This document shows, one piece after another, positions 51,393-61,315 of a stretch of DNA of 64,000 bases (its first letter is position 1; every line of letters starts with the position of its first letter). The notes beneath the pieces were generated by a model. The model did not search any database and was not told where the DNA came from. It worked only from the letters and a program-made list of their open reading frames with translations. The stretch comes from Moryella indoligenes. Lineage in GTDB: Bacteria > Bacillota > Clostridia > Lachnospirales > Lachnospiraceae. Both the position numbers and the translations under genes were made by a program. The stretch is from the NCBI RefSeq assembly GCF_030812885.1, contig NZ_JAUSTO010000004.1, forward strand, positions 124,001-188,000. The letters run 5' to 3'.

Positions 51393-53320
51393 TTGAAGCT
51401 ATGTATTTTGTCACTGTCACCGGCCCCAAGGAGGATCTGGAGCGCGTGACAGATCAGTATCTCAGCCAGTATTCCATCCAGCTGGAGAATGCACTGACTG
51501 TTCTTCGAAATAACGCAAAACTCGTCCCTCTGACGGACAAGGATCCGTACCGGGAGATCTATGCGCAGTCGGAGAATATGCGCCCCGCCTTTGGCGACCT
51601 GCGGACTGCGAAACTTCACACTCTCTCCGCCGATCGCGCGGTAGAGATCGTTCATGAGCTCTCTGACGCGATGGACGGCCCAAACCGGGAGCTGACAGCG
51701 CTCCGGGAAGAGAAGCAGGCCCTGGAGGAGCGTCTCTCTCTGATGGAGCAGTTCATCGGCCTGAACTACGACCTTGACACCATCCTCCATTTCAAGTATC
51801 TCCGCTACCGCTTCGGCCGTATCTCCAAGGAATATTACGCGGAGATGATGGAATATGTCATCTCCCGCGGCGATTCTATCTTCACCACCTGCCGTAGCTA
51901 TGATGACTATGTCTGGGGCGTCTATTTCGTTCCCGAAGCGATCAGTGCCCGTGTCGATTCCGTCTACGCCTCCCTGCACTTCGAGCGCTTCTTCCTCCCG
52001 GACGAATATACCGGCACCCCGCAAGAGGCAAGCCGGGCTCTGCAGGAAAAAATCGCAGACACTGACCAGAAAATTGCAGCCGTGAGCCAGAAGCTCTCCG
52101 CAATGCTGGAGGAGTGGAAGTCCGACTTTCTCTCTGCCAATCGCCTTCTGGAACAGAAATCCCGCTTCTTCGGAGTCCGCCGGCTCGCAGCCTTCTCAAA
52201 GCACGACGGCGGAACCTACTACATTCTCTGCGGCTGGATGCGGAAGAAAGAGGCGCTCTCCCTGAAACGGGAGCTGGATCCGGATCCGCTGACTTACTGC
52301 GTCGTAGAGAAGGACAGACCGGATGTGGTAAAGCCCCCTCCCACTCTGCTGAAAAACGGACCGCTGACGCGCCCCTTTGAGCTTTTCGTGGAGATGTACG
52401 GACTGCCGAACTACCGCGAGCTGGATCCGACCTCTCTGATTGCGTTCTCCTACTCCTTCTTTTTCGGCTTTATGTTCGGAGATCTGGGACAGGGACTCTG
52501 CCTCGCGCTGATCGGCGCCATCATCGCCAGAAGAAAGAACTCCCGGCTCGGCGCCATCATTGCCCGCTGCGGTATCTTCTCCGCGGTCTTCGGCGTACTC
52601 TTCGGCTCCGTCTTCGGCCTTGAGGATATGATCCCGGCGCTCTGGCTCCGCCCCGCCGAGGCACTGATGCAGCTTCCGGGCATAGGAAAGCTGAACGCCG
52701 TCTTCATCATAGCGATCTTGATCGGCATGTGTATGATCCTTCTGATGATGGGCTTCAGTGTGGTCAATCATCTGAGACTCCGCGAGCCCGGAGAGGCATA
52801 TTTCGACACAAATGGGCTCGCCGGAATGGTCTTCTACTTGAGCCTCCTGTCTGTGGTGCTGCTCGCCCTCACTGGCCGCAGCATTCCGGGACATCAGCTC
52901 ATGGCGCTGCTCTTTGCGCTGCCGCTTCTTCTGATTTTCTTAAAGGAGCCGCTCTCCGCAAGGCTGCTTGGCCAAAAGCACGAGGAGAAGGAGGATCCGG
53001 TTATGTTCATCGTACAGGGCTTCTTTGAGCTCTTCGAGGTGCTGCTCAGCTACTTCTCGAACACGCTCTCCTTTGTCCGTGTGGGTGCCTTCGCAGTGAG
53101 CCACGCCTCCATGATGGGAGTGGTGCTGATGCTCTCCGGAGCCGGAAGCGGCCAGATCGGGTGGCCCGGCATCGTCCTCGGAAATATCTTTGTCTGCTGT
53201 ATGGAGGGACTGATCGTCGGGATTCAGGTGCTCCGGCTGGAATATTACGAGCTGTTCAGCCGCTTCTATCGCGGCGACGGACGCCCCTTCAAGCCCTATA
53301 ATCTGAAGCAGTCTGTGTAG
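51389..53320 (+). CDS. atpI: V-type ATPase subunit I (a-type)
   Basis: 643 residues. The N-terminal half is cytosolic, with long coiled coils (around 90-120 and 205-245). The C-terminal half has about seven membrane spans. Family blocks: SYSFFFGFMFGDLGQGLCLA, FGVLFGSVFG, and the ion-path region LLSYFSNTLSFVRVGAFAV containing the essential Arg of the half-channel. It forms the stator and ion path against the K ring. Confidence 0.94.
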   Translation: MIEAMYFVTVTGPKEDLERVTDQYLSQYSIQLENALTVLRNNAKLVPLTDKDPYREIYAQSENMRPAFGDLRTAKLHTLSADRAVEIVHELSDAMDGPNRELTALREEKQALEERLSLMEQFIGLNYDLDTILHFKYLRYRFGRISKEYYAEMMEYVISRGDSIFTTCRSYDDYVWGVYFVPEAISARVDSVYASLHFERFFLPDEYTGTPQEASRALQEKIADTDQKIAAVSQKLSAMLEEWKSDFLSANRLLEQKSRFFGVRRLAAFSKHDGGTYYILCGWMRKKEALSLKRELDPDPLTYCVVEKDRPDVVKPPPTLLKNGPLTRPFELFVEMYGLPNYRELDPTSLIAFSYSFFFGFMFGDLGQGLCLALIGAIIARRKNSRLGAIIARCGIFSAVFGVLFGSVFGLEDMIPALWLRPAEALMQLPGIGKLNAVFIIAILIGMCMILLMMGFSVVNHLRLREPGEAYFDTNGLAGMVFYLSLLSVVLLALTGRSIPGHQLMALLFALPLLLIFLKEPLSARLLGQKHEEKEDPVMFIVQGFFELFEVLLSYFSNTLSFVRVGAFAVSHASMMGVVLMLSGAGSGQIGWPGIVLGNIFVCCMEGLIVGIQVLRLEYYELFSRFYRGDGRPFKPYNLKQSV

Positions 53321-53395
53321 ACTGTACGCACGGAACGGAGTGACCTGCACCTTGGCAGATTTTCTGAATTATCTTAAAAAGACAGGAGAAAAATC

Positions 53396-53833
53396 ATGAC
53401 TACACTTGTAAAGCTTACGCTCGCCGCTGCACTGATCTTAAGCATCGTTGTTCCTTTTGCCGCATTTTCCGCAGGTGCCAGAACAAAGGGACGCTATAAA
53501 ACTGCTCTCGCAATGAACCTCTTCGCCTTCTTCGGCATTCTCTGCCTCACGACTGTGCTGCTCTTAAATGGCAATGCCTATGCCGCAGAGACAGCAAAAG
53601 AAACGGGCAGTGCTCTGAGCAGCGCGGGTCTTGGCTACATCGCCGCGGCGCTCTCTGTGGGCCTCGCCTGCATCGGCGGCGGCATCGCCGTCTCCTCTGC
53701 CGCAAGCGCCGCTCTCGGCGCCATCAGTGAGGACTCCTCCGTCCTCGGTAAGTCCCTGATCTTCGTGGGACTTGCAGAGGGCGTATGCCTCTACGGCCTC
53801 ATCATCGCTTTTATGATCCTCGGCCAGCTGTAA
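53396..53833 (+). CDS. atpK: V-type ATPase proteolipid subunit K
   Basis: 145 residues with four membrane helices in two hairpins. The ion-binding carboxylate is E128 in the last helix (GLAEGVCLYGLIIAFMIL). The second hairpin is Gly/Ala-rich and well conserved (GLACIGGGIAVSSAASAALG), while the first (residues 1-58) lacks a carboxylate and is degenerate. This is the usual form of clostridial K subunits, with one binding site per four helices. The ion (Na+ or H+) cannot be settled from sequence. Confidence 0.9.
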   Translation: MTTLVKLTLAAALILSIVVPFAAFSAGARTKGRYKTALAMNLFAFFGILCLTTVLLLNGNAYAAETAKETGSALSSAGLGYIAAALSVGLACIGGGIAVSSAASAALGAISEDSSVLGKSLIFVGLAEGVCLYGLIIAFMILGQL

Positions 53834-53849
53834 GTATGCGAGGCAGGCC

Positions 53850-54158
53850 ATGAAACTATATCTCATCAGTGACAGTCTGGACTCCCTCACCGGAATGCGA
53901 CTCGCAGGCGTTGAGGGCTGTCTGGTACACACCGAGGCGGAACTCTTAGAGGCGCTGACCAGAGCGGTGAATGATCCCTCTGTGGGTATCGTCCTCCTCA
54001 CCGAGCACTTCAGCCGGGAATACCCTGCGCTTGTCGCAGAGTTCAAGCTGAACCGCCACCTTCCGCTGTTTGTGGACATTCCCAACCGCAGCGGTACGGG
54101 AAGAAGCGCCGATTTTATCACGGCATATGTCAGCGACGCCATCGGACTGAAGCTGTAG
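53850..54158 (+). CDS. atpF: V-type ATPase subunit F
   Basis: 102 residues, a Rossmann-like small subunit (MKLYLISDSLDSLTGMRLAG; VGIVLLTEHFSREYP; the RSADFITAYVSDAIGLKL C-terminus). It binds the central stalk with subunit D. It starts 16 nt after subunit K. Confidence 0.88.
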   Translation: MKLYLISDSLDSLTGMRLAGVEGCLVHTEAELLEALTRAVNDPSVGIVLLTEHFSREYPALVAEFKLNRHLPLFVDIPNRSGTGRSADFITAYVSDAIGLKL

Positions 54159-54177
54159 GGCGCACAGGGAGACAGCA

Positions 54178-54783
54178 ATGAATACAGAAGAAAAACTGAA
54201 GCACTTTAAGGAAATCTGTGAGTCGGACGTCCGCATTCGGGCGGAAAAGCTCCTGTCCGAGCAGCGGGAGACACTGGAAAGCCGTTTTGCCGCACACAGG
54301 GAGGCGGCGCTCCATCACCAGAGCATGCAGCTCCAGCTCGAGGAGGAGCGCATTGCCCGGGAGCAGAACAAGGAATATTCTCTGAAGCTCACAGAGCTGC
54401 GGCGCGAGATCGGCGAGCTGCGACGTGAGCTGAAGGATCAGCTTTTTGTAGAGCTTCGGGACCGCCTCGCCAACTTTATGGAGACGCCGGCCTACCTGAC
54501 TCTTCTGAAAAAGCAGATTAGTGCCGCAAAGGAATTCGCAGGAGAGGATGAGATCCGCATCTATCTTGATCCCGCCGATGAACCTCTCCTGAAAAAGCTC
54601 TCACTTGCACTCAGCACGGAGCTCACCCTGAGCCGCTACTCCTTCCTGGGCGGTACCAGAGCGGTGATTCCCGCCAAAAATATTCTGATTGACAATTCCT
54701 TTGAGACAAAGCTCGAGGATGCCCGTGCATCCTTCCGCTTTACGCTGGAGAGCGAACACGGAGGTGAGGCACAGGATGAATAA
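54178..54783 (+). CDS. atpE: V-type ATPase subunit E
   Basis: 201 residues. An N-terminal coiled coil (about 1-110, rich in Glu/Arg/Gln) and a C-terminal mixed domain, the stator E pattern. It pairs with the small coiled-coil subunit encoded first in the operon. Its 3' end overlaps the subunit A start by 8 nt. Confidence 0.85.
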   Translation: MNTEEKLKHFKEICESDVRIRAEKLLSEQRETLESRFAAHREAALHHQSMQLQLEEERIAREQNKEYSLKLTELRREIGELRRELKDQLFVELRDRLANFMETPAYLTLLKKQISAAKEFAGEDEIRIYLDPADEPLLKKLSLALSTELTLSRYSFLGGTRAVIPAKNILIDNSFETKLEDARASFRFTLESEHGGEAQDE

Positions 54784-56542
54784 GACCGGAGTTATTTTTT
54801 CAATCAACGGGCCCATCGTAAAGACCCGCGGCGACAGCGGCTTCACGCTGCACGAGATGGTCTATGTCGGACCGGAGCGTCTGGTCGGTGAGATCATCGG
54901 TCTCGACACAGAGAGCACCACTGTCGAGGTATATGAGGAGACAAGCGGACTGAAGCCCGGACAGACAGTCTCGGGAACCGGGGCGCCGGTCTCCGTCACG
55001 CTCGCCCCCGGCATCCTGCACAACATTTTCGACGGCATCGAACGCCCGCTTACAGAGATCGGCAGACGCAGCGGCTGTTTTATTGCAAGAGGCGTCTCCG
55101 TATCCAGCCTTGATGAGGAGAAGCTGTGGCACGCACATCTCACCGTATCCGAAGGCGATACCGTGCGCGGCGGCGAGGTGATCGCGGAGGTACAGGAGAC
55201 CGCCGCAATTCTCCACAAAGTTATGCTGTCCCCGCTGCTCTCCGGGCGTGTGAGCTCCGTCGTTCCGGACGGCAACTACCGCATCTGCGATACGCTCTTC
55301 ACGCTCACAGAGGATGATGGCACGGAGCACCCCGTCACCATGACGCAGCACTGGCCCATACGCCTCGCCCGCCCGGTCTCACGGCGCTACTCCGCCACAG
55401 AACCGCTGGTCACGGGACAGCGTATCCTCGATACCGTATTTCCCATCGCGAAGGGTGGCACGGCAGCGATTCCGGGCGGCTTCGGAACGGGAAAGACCAT
55501 GACGCAGCATCAGATCGCCAAGTGGGCCAATGCCGACATCATCATCTACATTGGCTGCGGCGAGCGGGGAAATGAGATGACACAGGTACTGGAGGAGTTC
55601 TCAGAGCTCATGGATCCCCGCAGCGGGAATCCGCTTCTGGATCGCACCGTACTCATCGCGAATACCAGCAATATGCCGGTCGCAGCCCGTGAGGCGAGCC
55701 TTTACTCCGGTCTGACTCTGGCAGAATACTACAGAGATATGGGCTACGACGTCGCCATCATGGCGGACTCCACCTCGCGCTGGGCAGAGGCGCTGCGCGA
55801 GCTCTCCGGCCGTCTGGAGGAGATGCCCGCGGAGGAGGGCTTTCCCTCCTATCTCGCGAGTCGCCTCTCCGGCTTCTATGAGCGCGCCGGAGCCATGCGT
55901 AATCTGAATGGAAGCGAGGGCTCTGTCTCTATCATCGGCGCAGTTTCACCGCAGGGCGGTGATTTCTCCGAACCGGTGACACAGAATACCCGCCGCTTCG
56001 TGCGCTGCTTCTGGGGGCTCGACAAAAACCTCGCCTACGCCAGACATTTTCCCGCGATTCAGTGGATGGGCAGCTACTCTGAGTATCTGAGTGACCTTGC
56101 GCCCTGGTACAGCGCCCATGTGGACAAGCGCTTCATGGATTACCGCAATCAGCTGGTGCGCATACTCACAAAGGAAGCCTCTCTGATGGAAATCGTAAAG
56201 CTGATCGGCTCTGATGTGCTGCCGGATGACCAGCGCCTCACGCTGGAGATCGCCCGGGTGATACGCCTCGGCTTTTTGCAGCAGAACGCCTTTCATGCGG
56301 AGGATACCTGTGTTCCCCTGAAAAAGCAGTTCCTCATGATGGATACGATTCTGTATCTCTATCGCCGCTCTGCGGAGCTGATTCGCATGGGTATGCCGAT
56401 GTCCGTTTTGAAGGCACAGGGCATCTATGATAAAGTGATCGCTATCAAATATGACGTGCCGAACGCGCACCCGGAGCTCTTTGATGACTATAAAAAAGAC
56501 ATTGACCGCTTCTATGATGCTGTCGTCGAAAAGAATGCATAA
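54776..56542 (+). CDS. atpA: V-type ATPase catalytic subunit A
   Basis: 588 residues from MNKTGVIFSINGPIVKTRG (GGAGG upstream inside subunit E). The P-loop is GGFGTGKT. Catalytic and Walker B regions ERGNEMTQVLEEF and MADSTSRWAEALRE are intact, and the A-type non-homologous insert (about 110-190) is present. Together with B it forms the ATP-hydrolysing hexamer. Confidence 0.97.
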   Translation: MNKTGVIFSINGPIVKTRGDSGFTLHEMVYVGPERLVGEIIGLDTESTTVEVYEETSGLKPGQTVSGTGAPVSVTLAPGILHNIFDGIERPLTEIGRRSGCFIARGVSVSSLDEEKLWHAHLTVSEGDTVRGGEVIAEVQETAAILHKVMLSPLLSGRVSSVVPDGNYRICDTLFTLTEDDGTEHPVTMTQHWPIRLARPVSRRYSATEPLVTGQRILDTVFPIAKGGTAAIPGGFGTGKTMTQHQIAKWANADIIIYIGCGERGNEMTQVLEEFSELMDPRSGNPLLDRTVLIANTSNMPVAAREASLYSGLTLAEYYRDMGYDVAIMADSTSRWAEALRELSGRLEEMPAEEGFPSYLASRLSGFYERAGAMRNLNGSEGSVSIIGAVSPQGGDFSEPVTQNTRRFVRCFWGLDKNLAYARHFPAIQWMGSYSEYLSDLAPWYSAHVDKRFMDYRNQLVRILTKEASLMEIVKLIGSDVLPDDQRLTLEIARVIRLGFLQQNAFHAEDTCVPLKKQFLMMDTILYLYRRSAELIRMGMPMSVLKAQGIYDKVIAIKYDVPNAHPELFDDYKKDIDRFYDAVVEKNA

Positions 56543-56556
56543 AGGAGGCTGATGCT

Positions 56557-57987
56557 ATGGCAATCGAATATCTCGGCTTGAGCTCGGTCAACGGGCCCCT
56601 CGCAGTACTGAAGGGTGTCCGCAATGCAGCCTACGACGAAATCGTGGAGATGAAGATGAATGACAGCGAGCGGAAGCTGGGCCGCATCATAGAAATCCAT
56701 GATGATACGGCTGTCATTCAGGTCTACGAGGGCACGGAGGGCATGGCGCTGAAGAACACGCACACGCGCCTCACCGGCCATCCCATGATGCTTGGAGTCT
56801 CCGAGGATATGCTGGGCCGCAGCTTCAACGGAATTGGGGAGCCCATTGATGATCTGGGCCCCATCCGCACTGAGAAGCTTCTGGATGTGAACGGTCAGCC
56901 CCTGAATCCTGTGATGCGTGAGTACCCGCGGAACTATATCCGTACCGGGATCTCTGCAATCGACGGACTGATGACGCTGATCCGCGGGCAAAAGCTCCCC
57001 ATCTTCTCCGGCAACGGGTTGCCGCACGATCAGCTCGCGGCGCAGCTGGTGCGTCAGTCCTCTCTCGGCGACAGCGCCGGGGAGAGCGACAAATTTGCAG
57101 TGATCTTTGCCGCCATGGGAGTGAAGCACGACGAGGCAGCGTATTTCCGCCGCACCTTCGAGGAGAGCGGCGTCTCCTCTCACGTCGCTTCCTTTATCAA
57201 TCTGGCAAATGATCCCGTCGTCGAGCGTCTCATCACGCCGAAGGTCGCCCTGACGCTCGCGGAATATCTCGCCTTTGAGCGGCATATGCATATTCTCGTT
57301 ATTATGACAGATATGACAAGCTACGCCGAGGCCCTGCGTGAGGTCTCCTCCTCCAAGGGAGAGATCCCCTCGAGAAAGGGCTTTCCGGGCTATCTCTACT
57401 CGGATCTCGCGACCATCTACGAGCGCGCCGGTATTGTGAGCGGGGTGGAGGGCTCTGTCACCCAGATTCCGATACTCACCATGCCAAACGACGACATTAC
57501 CCATCCTGTCCCGGACCTCACGGGTTATATCACAGAGGGGCAGATCGTGCTGGATCGCGAGCTGCATGGGCAGAGCATATATCCGCCGATCGCAGTACTG
57601 CCAAGCCTCTCCCGTCTCATGAAGGATGGTATCGGAGAGGGCTATACCCGCGCAGATCATCAGGATGTCGCAAATCAGCTATTCTCCTGCTACGCAAAAG
57701 TGGGGGATGCGCGCGCACTGGCCAGTGTCATCGGCGAGGATGAGCTGTCCCCCGGCGACCGGCAGTACTTAAGCTTCGGCGAACAGTTTGAGCAGCGCTT
57801 CCTTCAGCAGCGCCCCGATGAAAACCGAACCATACTTACAACCCTTGAGATCGGCTGGAAGCTGCTGGGACTGCTGCCGCGCACGGAGCTGGACCGCATT
57901 GACACCAAGGTGCTGGATCAGCACTACAGGCCCACCGCTCTGGACGAATTCGGCGAGCTGAACTATACTCAGGGAGACGGAGATTGA
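56557..57987 (+). CDS. atpB: V-type ATPase regulatory subunit B
   Basis: 476 residues. It lacks a true P-loop (FSGNGLPHDQLAAQLVRQ replaces it), as in all B subunits. Other blocks: YPRNYIRTGISAIDGL, VIMTDMTSYAEALREV and IYERAGIVSGVEGSVTQIPI. It starts 15 nt after subunit A with AAAGGAGG. It forms the non-catalytic sites of the headpiece. Confidence 0.97.
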   Translation: MAIEYLGLSSVNGPLAVLKGVRNAAYDEIVEMKMNDSERKLGRIIEIHDDTAVIQVYEGTEGMALKNTHTRLTGHPMMLGVSEDMLGRSFNGIGEPIDDLGPIRTEKLLDVNGQPLNPVMREYPRNYIRTGISAIDGLMTLIRGQKLPIFSGNGLPHDQLAAQLVRQSSLGDSAGESDKFAVIFAAMGVKHDEAAYFRRTFEESGVSSHVASFINLANDPVVERLITPKVALTLAEYLAFERHMHILVIMTDMTSYAEALREVSSSKGEIPSRKGFPGYLYSDLATIYERAGIVSGVEGSVTQIPILTMPNDDITHPVPDLTGYITEGQIVLDRELHGQSIYPPIAVLPSLSRLMKDGIGEGYTRADHQDVANQLFSCYAKVGDARALASVIGEDELSPGDRQYLSFGEQFEQRFLQQRPDENRTILTTLEIGWKLLGLLPRTELDRIDTKVLDQHYRPTALDEFGELNYTQGDGD

Positions 57988-57991
57988 TGTT

Positions 57992-58609
57992 ATGAATCTG
58001 AACGCAATCCCTACCAAGGGCAATCTGATTAACGCCAAAAATACGCTCTCTCTGGCCCGCATGGGCTACTCCCTCATGGACCAGAAGCGCAATATTCTGA
58101 TTCGAGAGCTCATGGCGCTTATTGAAGAAGCCAAGGACATACAGTCAAGAATAGACCGCAGCTTTACAGAGGCCTACCATGCGCTGCAGCGCGCCAATAT
58201 TGAGCACGGCGTGGACTTTATCCAGAGTGCTGCAAGCTCCGTGCCACCGGACAACGGCGTCCGGATCAAGGTTCGCAGCGTCATGGGCACAGAAATACCC
58301 CTTGTGGAGCACGAGAGCCTGCCGCCGCAACTCAGCTATTCCTTTATGTCCACCCGCGAAAGCGTCGATCTTGCCCGGCAGAAGTTCGAGCAGGTGAAGG
58401 AGCTCACGGTACAGCTCTCCATGATTGAGAACTCAGCCTATCGTCTGGCTTCCAATATCAAGAAGACACAGAAGCGGGAGAATGCCCTGAAAAACATCAC
58501 AATTCCGCGGCTCACAGCCCTCACAGCCAGTATGTCCAATGCGCTTGAGGAGAAGGAGCGCGAGGAGTTCACCCGCCTGAAGGTCATAAAGCGGCGGAAA
58601 ACAGACTGA
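57992..58609 (+). CDS. atpD: V-type ATPase subunit D (central rotor)
   Basis: 205 residues, a long helical hairpin typical of subunit D (PTKGNLINAKNTLSLARMGY at the N-terminus, LASNIKKTQKRENALKNI at the C-terminal helix). It is the rotor axle that couples the head to the membrane ring and the last ATPase gene. It starts 5 nt after subunit B; the carboxypeptidase gene follows. Confidence 0.93.
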   Translation: MNLNAIPTKGNLINAKNTLSLARMGYSLMDQKRNILIRELMALIEEAKDIQSRIDRSFTEAYHALQRANIEHGVDFIQSAASSVPPDNGVRIKVRSVMGTEIPLVEHESLPPQLSYSFMSTRESVDLARQKFEQVKELTVQLSMIENSAYRLASNIKKTQKRENALKNITIPRLTALTASMSNALEEKEREEFTRLKVIKRRKTD

Positions 58610-58646
58610 GACCCGTATGATATCTACCCGATCGGAGGTATTTATT

Positions 58647-60161
58647 TTGCTGATATCCCATACCCGACGCAGAGCGGCGGCATTCTGTCTCGTCCTGATG
58701 CTACTGTTCACAGCTCTCTCTTCGGGCAGAGCACTGGCAGCCCCTGCCTGGCCCTCCAATCTCCTGATTCAGGCAGATGGCGGCATTCTGATGGATGCGG
58801 ACTCCTCCTGCGTCATCTATGGAAAAAATATTCACCAGCGCTACTACCCGGCCAGTATCACAAAGATCCTCACCGCTCTAATTGTAATAGAGCGCTGCGA
58901 TCTGGATGAAACCCTGACCTTTTCCTATGGCGCTGTCCACAACGTGGAGAGCGGCTCCAGCAGCGCGGGCTACGATACCGGTGATCAGATCACCGTCCGT
59001 CAGGCACTCTACGCCATGCTCCTGAAGTCTGCAAATGAGGTAGCCAATGCGCTCGCCGAGCACTGCGCCGGCAGTATCGAGGCCTTCGCCGGGCTGATGA
59101 ACGAAAAGGCTGCTGCCCTAGGCTGTACAGATTCTCATTTTGTGAATCCCTCCGGCCTGAACGATGAAAATCACTACACCACACCCTACGACTTTGCCCT
59201 GATTGCACAGGCAGCCTTTGAAAATCCGACTTTTGTCGAATTTGATTCCACCACCTACTATGAGCTGCCTCCAAACGCGACCAATCCGGAATCCTTTATG
59301 GTCTACTGCGGGCACAAGATGCTGAAAAAAAGCTCCGGCCAGTACTACAGCGGTATCATCGGCGGAAAGACAGGCTACACCCTGCTCGCCGGAAATACGC
59401 TTGTCACCTGTGCCGAGCGCGATGGTCTGAAGCTGATCACTGTCGTTCTGAACGGACACCAGACGCACTACAGTGACACCAAGACCCTGCTGGACTTTGG
59501 CTTTGAGAACTTTAAAAACGTAAATATCCAGGCGAACGACAGCCGCTACAGCGCAGCGGAGACAGATATCAATCTGACCGGGGAGCACACGCCCCTGCTC
59601 ACTTTGGACGACATGCGCTCCGTGACGCTGCCGAAAACTGCGCAGTTCTCCGATACGCGCAGCGAGCTGAAATACAAACCCTCTGACTCAGCTCCCCCGG
59701 GGGCAGTTGCCGAGCTGAGTTATTACTATGAGGACCGCTTTATCGGAAACAGCTGGCTCTGCTCTGCTGAGACAGCCGGCGCCGAAATTAAGAGTGATGA
59801 CAACAGCGCACACGCCGACTCCGCAAGTCTGCTTCACAGGCTCTCCACATCTGTCTCTGCACTTCAGGCAAAGACGCCGCTGCGCAGAGCTTCCTTCGCA
59901 GCGCTGATCGCTCTCATGGCGGCTCTTCTGGTTCTCCTGATCCTCATTATCTTCCTGGTTCAGAACTTTCTCCGCAGTGCACGCAGGAGTAAGACTGTGG
60001 AGCTCTCCAGAGCTGTACCCAGATCCCGGAACACAGATCCCCTGCTTCAGCAGGAGAAGGGAACTTCCGACACCCCTCTCTCCATAAACCGATACCCACA
60101 GAGCTTACGTCCGCGTTCCCGCAGGCGCCGGCCGCGGCGCAATTGGTTCAGAAAGGGATGA
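58647..60161 (+). CDS. dacF: D-alanyl-D-alanine carboxypeptidase, DacF/S11 family
   Basis: About 504 residues from a TTG start with GGAGG 8 nt upstream; an in-frame ATG at 58617 has no ribosome site. Signal peptide to about 30, then the penicillin-binding motifs SITK (YPASITKILT), SAN (KSANEVANALA) and KTG (GKTGYTLLA). A PBP5-like C-terminal domain follows, then a second membrane helix (about 427-450) and a strongly basic tail ending SRRRRPRRNW. It trims peptidoglycan stem peptides. It closely follows the ATPase operon and may be cotranscribed. Confidence 0.9.
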   Translation: MLISHTRRRAAAFCLVLMLLFTALSSGRALAAPAWPSNLLIQADGGILMDADSSCVIYGKNIHQRYYPASITKILTALIVIERCDLDETLTFSYGAVHNVESGSSSAGYDTGDQITVRQALYAMLLKSANEVANALAEHCAGSIEAFAGLMNEKAAALGCTDSHFVNPSGLNDENHYTTPYDFALIAQAAFENPTFVEFDSTTYYELPPNATNPESFMVYCGHKMLKKSSGQYYSGIIGGKTGYTLLAGNTLVTCAERDGLKLITVVLNGHQTHYSDTKTLLDFGFENFKNVNIQANDSRYSAAETDINLTGEHTPLLTLDDMRSVTLPKTAQFSDTRSELKYKPSDSAPPGAVAELSYYYEDRFIGNSWLCSAETAGAEIKSDDNSAHADSASLLHRLSTSVSALQAKTPLRRASFAALIALMAALLVLLILIIFLVQNFLRSARRSKTVELSRAVPRSRNTDPLLQQEKGTSDTPLSINRYPQSLRPRSRRRRPRRNWFRKG

Positions 60162-60178
60162 GTTAATTCTTATACTGG

Positions 60179-60214
60179 GACTGCCGCACTAATTCCTTAG
60201 TGCGGCAGTCTTTT
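60179..60214 (+). terminator. Terminator after the V-ATPase-dacF transcript
   Basis: A 14-bp perfect stem (GACTGCCGCACTAA with its complement) around a TTCC loop, followed by TTTTAT. It lies 17 nt after the dacF stop. Confidence 0.92.
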
Positions 60215-60265
60215 ATACGAAATATCATGGCTATTATCAAATCAAACTTCCTCTTTCCATGGAAA

Positions 60266-61315
60266 TCATAATTCCGGCTGATGACCCGGTCTGTTTTTTC
60301 TCCTCTTCTGCCGCGCCTTTTTTCTGCGCTTCCCCAGTACCGCCTCCTTCTTTCCGAGCAAGGCCTTTACACCATCATCATCCGTGAGCTTGATCGTCTT
60401 CAGGCAGTAGATCTCTCCCTCTGCCGTACGCCGCATACGAATCTTTCCTCTGGCAAATCCATGCTCCGGACACCACGCAAGGCAGTAATAATTTCTCTGG
60501 TTTGCAGTGAACCAGCGCACCCGCTTTTTTAAGAGACGCTTACATCTGTAGCAGAGCATATCCGTAACTGTCTTATCTGCTATCGCTTCCTCCCTGCTCT
60601 GAAATCTTCGGGATACATATTTTGAGTAATCCGGAAAGACCAGATAGATCTCCTCCTCGCTGCTCTCAGGAAGCTTGTAATAGTCCAGCGAGAGATACGC
60701 CCGCACCGCCTCAAATTCCATATTTTGCAGGATCTCAGCAGTATAGCGCGCATCGTCCAGCGCCCTGTGAAACTGCCCGGCGGCTGGAAGCCCCATCTCC
60801 TGTACGGCCCGATCCAGCGGAAGCTTGTCCTTGCTGTTCTGCTTGTACAACAGATTATAGAGCTTCTGCACATCATAATAGAGCAGCGGATAGGGGAAGG
60901 GATTTTCCATCCCATAATATGCCATATTTCTCTGGAGCTCCGTGAGATCCATATTTCCCCAAGTACAGAATACCGGCTGCCGCGCCTCTCCCTCCCGACA
61001 CCAGGACAAAAAAGCCTCCATTACCTCCGGAAAAGGCTCACCTCTATTTCTGAGCTCCTCCATCCCGACCCGCATGATCTCAAGCACCTTAAAGTGCAGT
61101 TTTTTATAGACGGTCGGACAGATAAAGCGGGAGAACTCCCCGATCTTATGAAATGTTTCATCCAGCTTCACTGCGCCCAGCTCTATAATTTCAAACGGAA
61201 GGCCGGGCATCTCCCCGGCCTTTCCCTCTGTACTCTGGTTCCACTCAAGATCAAAAACAATGTAGCGCGTGCTGTCAATGCAGTCCGCTGCAACTTCCGA
61301 AAGCTGAATGCTCAT
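60266..61315 (-). CDS. DEDDh 3'-5' exonuclease family protein with C-terminal zinc-ribbon-like tail
   Basis: 349 residues. Exonuclease motif I is VFDLEWNQ (D22, E24), motif II is in TWGNMDLTEL, and the H/D of motif III is in FHRALDDARYTAEIL. The C-terminal 90 residues have two cysteine pairs (CYRCKRLL and CLAWC) and end in a basic tail (KRRKKARQKRRKNR), suggesting nucleic acid binding. Substrate (RNA or DNA) is unknown. Its ATG overlaps the spoVG stop by 4 nt. Confidence 0.85.
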   Translation of the reverse strand: MSIQLSEVAADCIDSTRYIVFDLEWNQSTEGKAGEMPGLPFEIIELGAVKLDETFHKIGEFSRFICPTVYKKLHFKVLEIMRVGMEELRNRGEPFPEVMEAFLSWCREGEARQPVFCTWGNMDLTELQRNMAYYGMENPFPYPLLYYDVQKLYNLLYKQNSKDKLPLDRAVQEMGLPAAGQFHRALDDARYTAEILQNMEFEAVRAYLSLDYYKLPESSEEEIYLVFPDYSKYVSRRFQSREEAIADKTVTDMLCYRCKRLLKKRVRWFTANQRNYYCLAWCPEHGFARGKIRMRRTAEGEIYCLKTIKLTDDDGVKALLGKKEAVLGKRRKKARQKRRKNRPGHQPEL

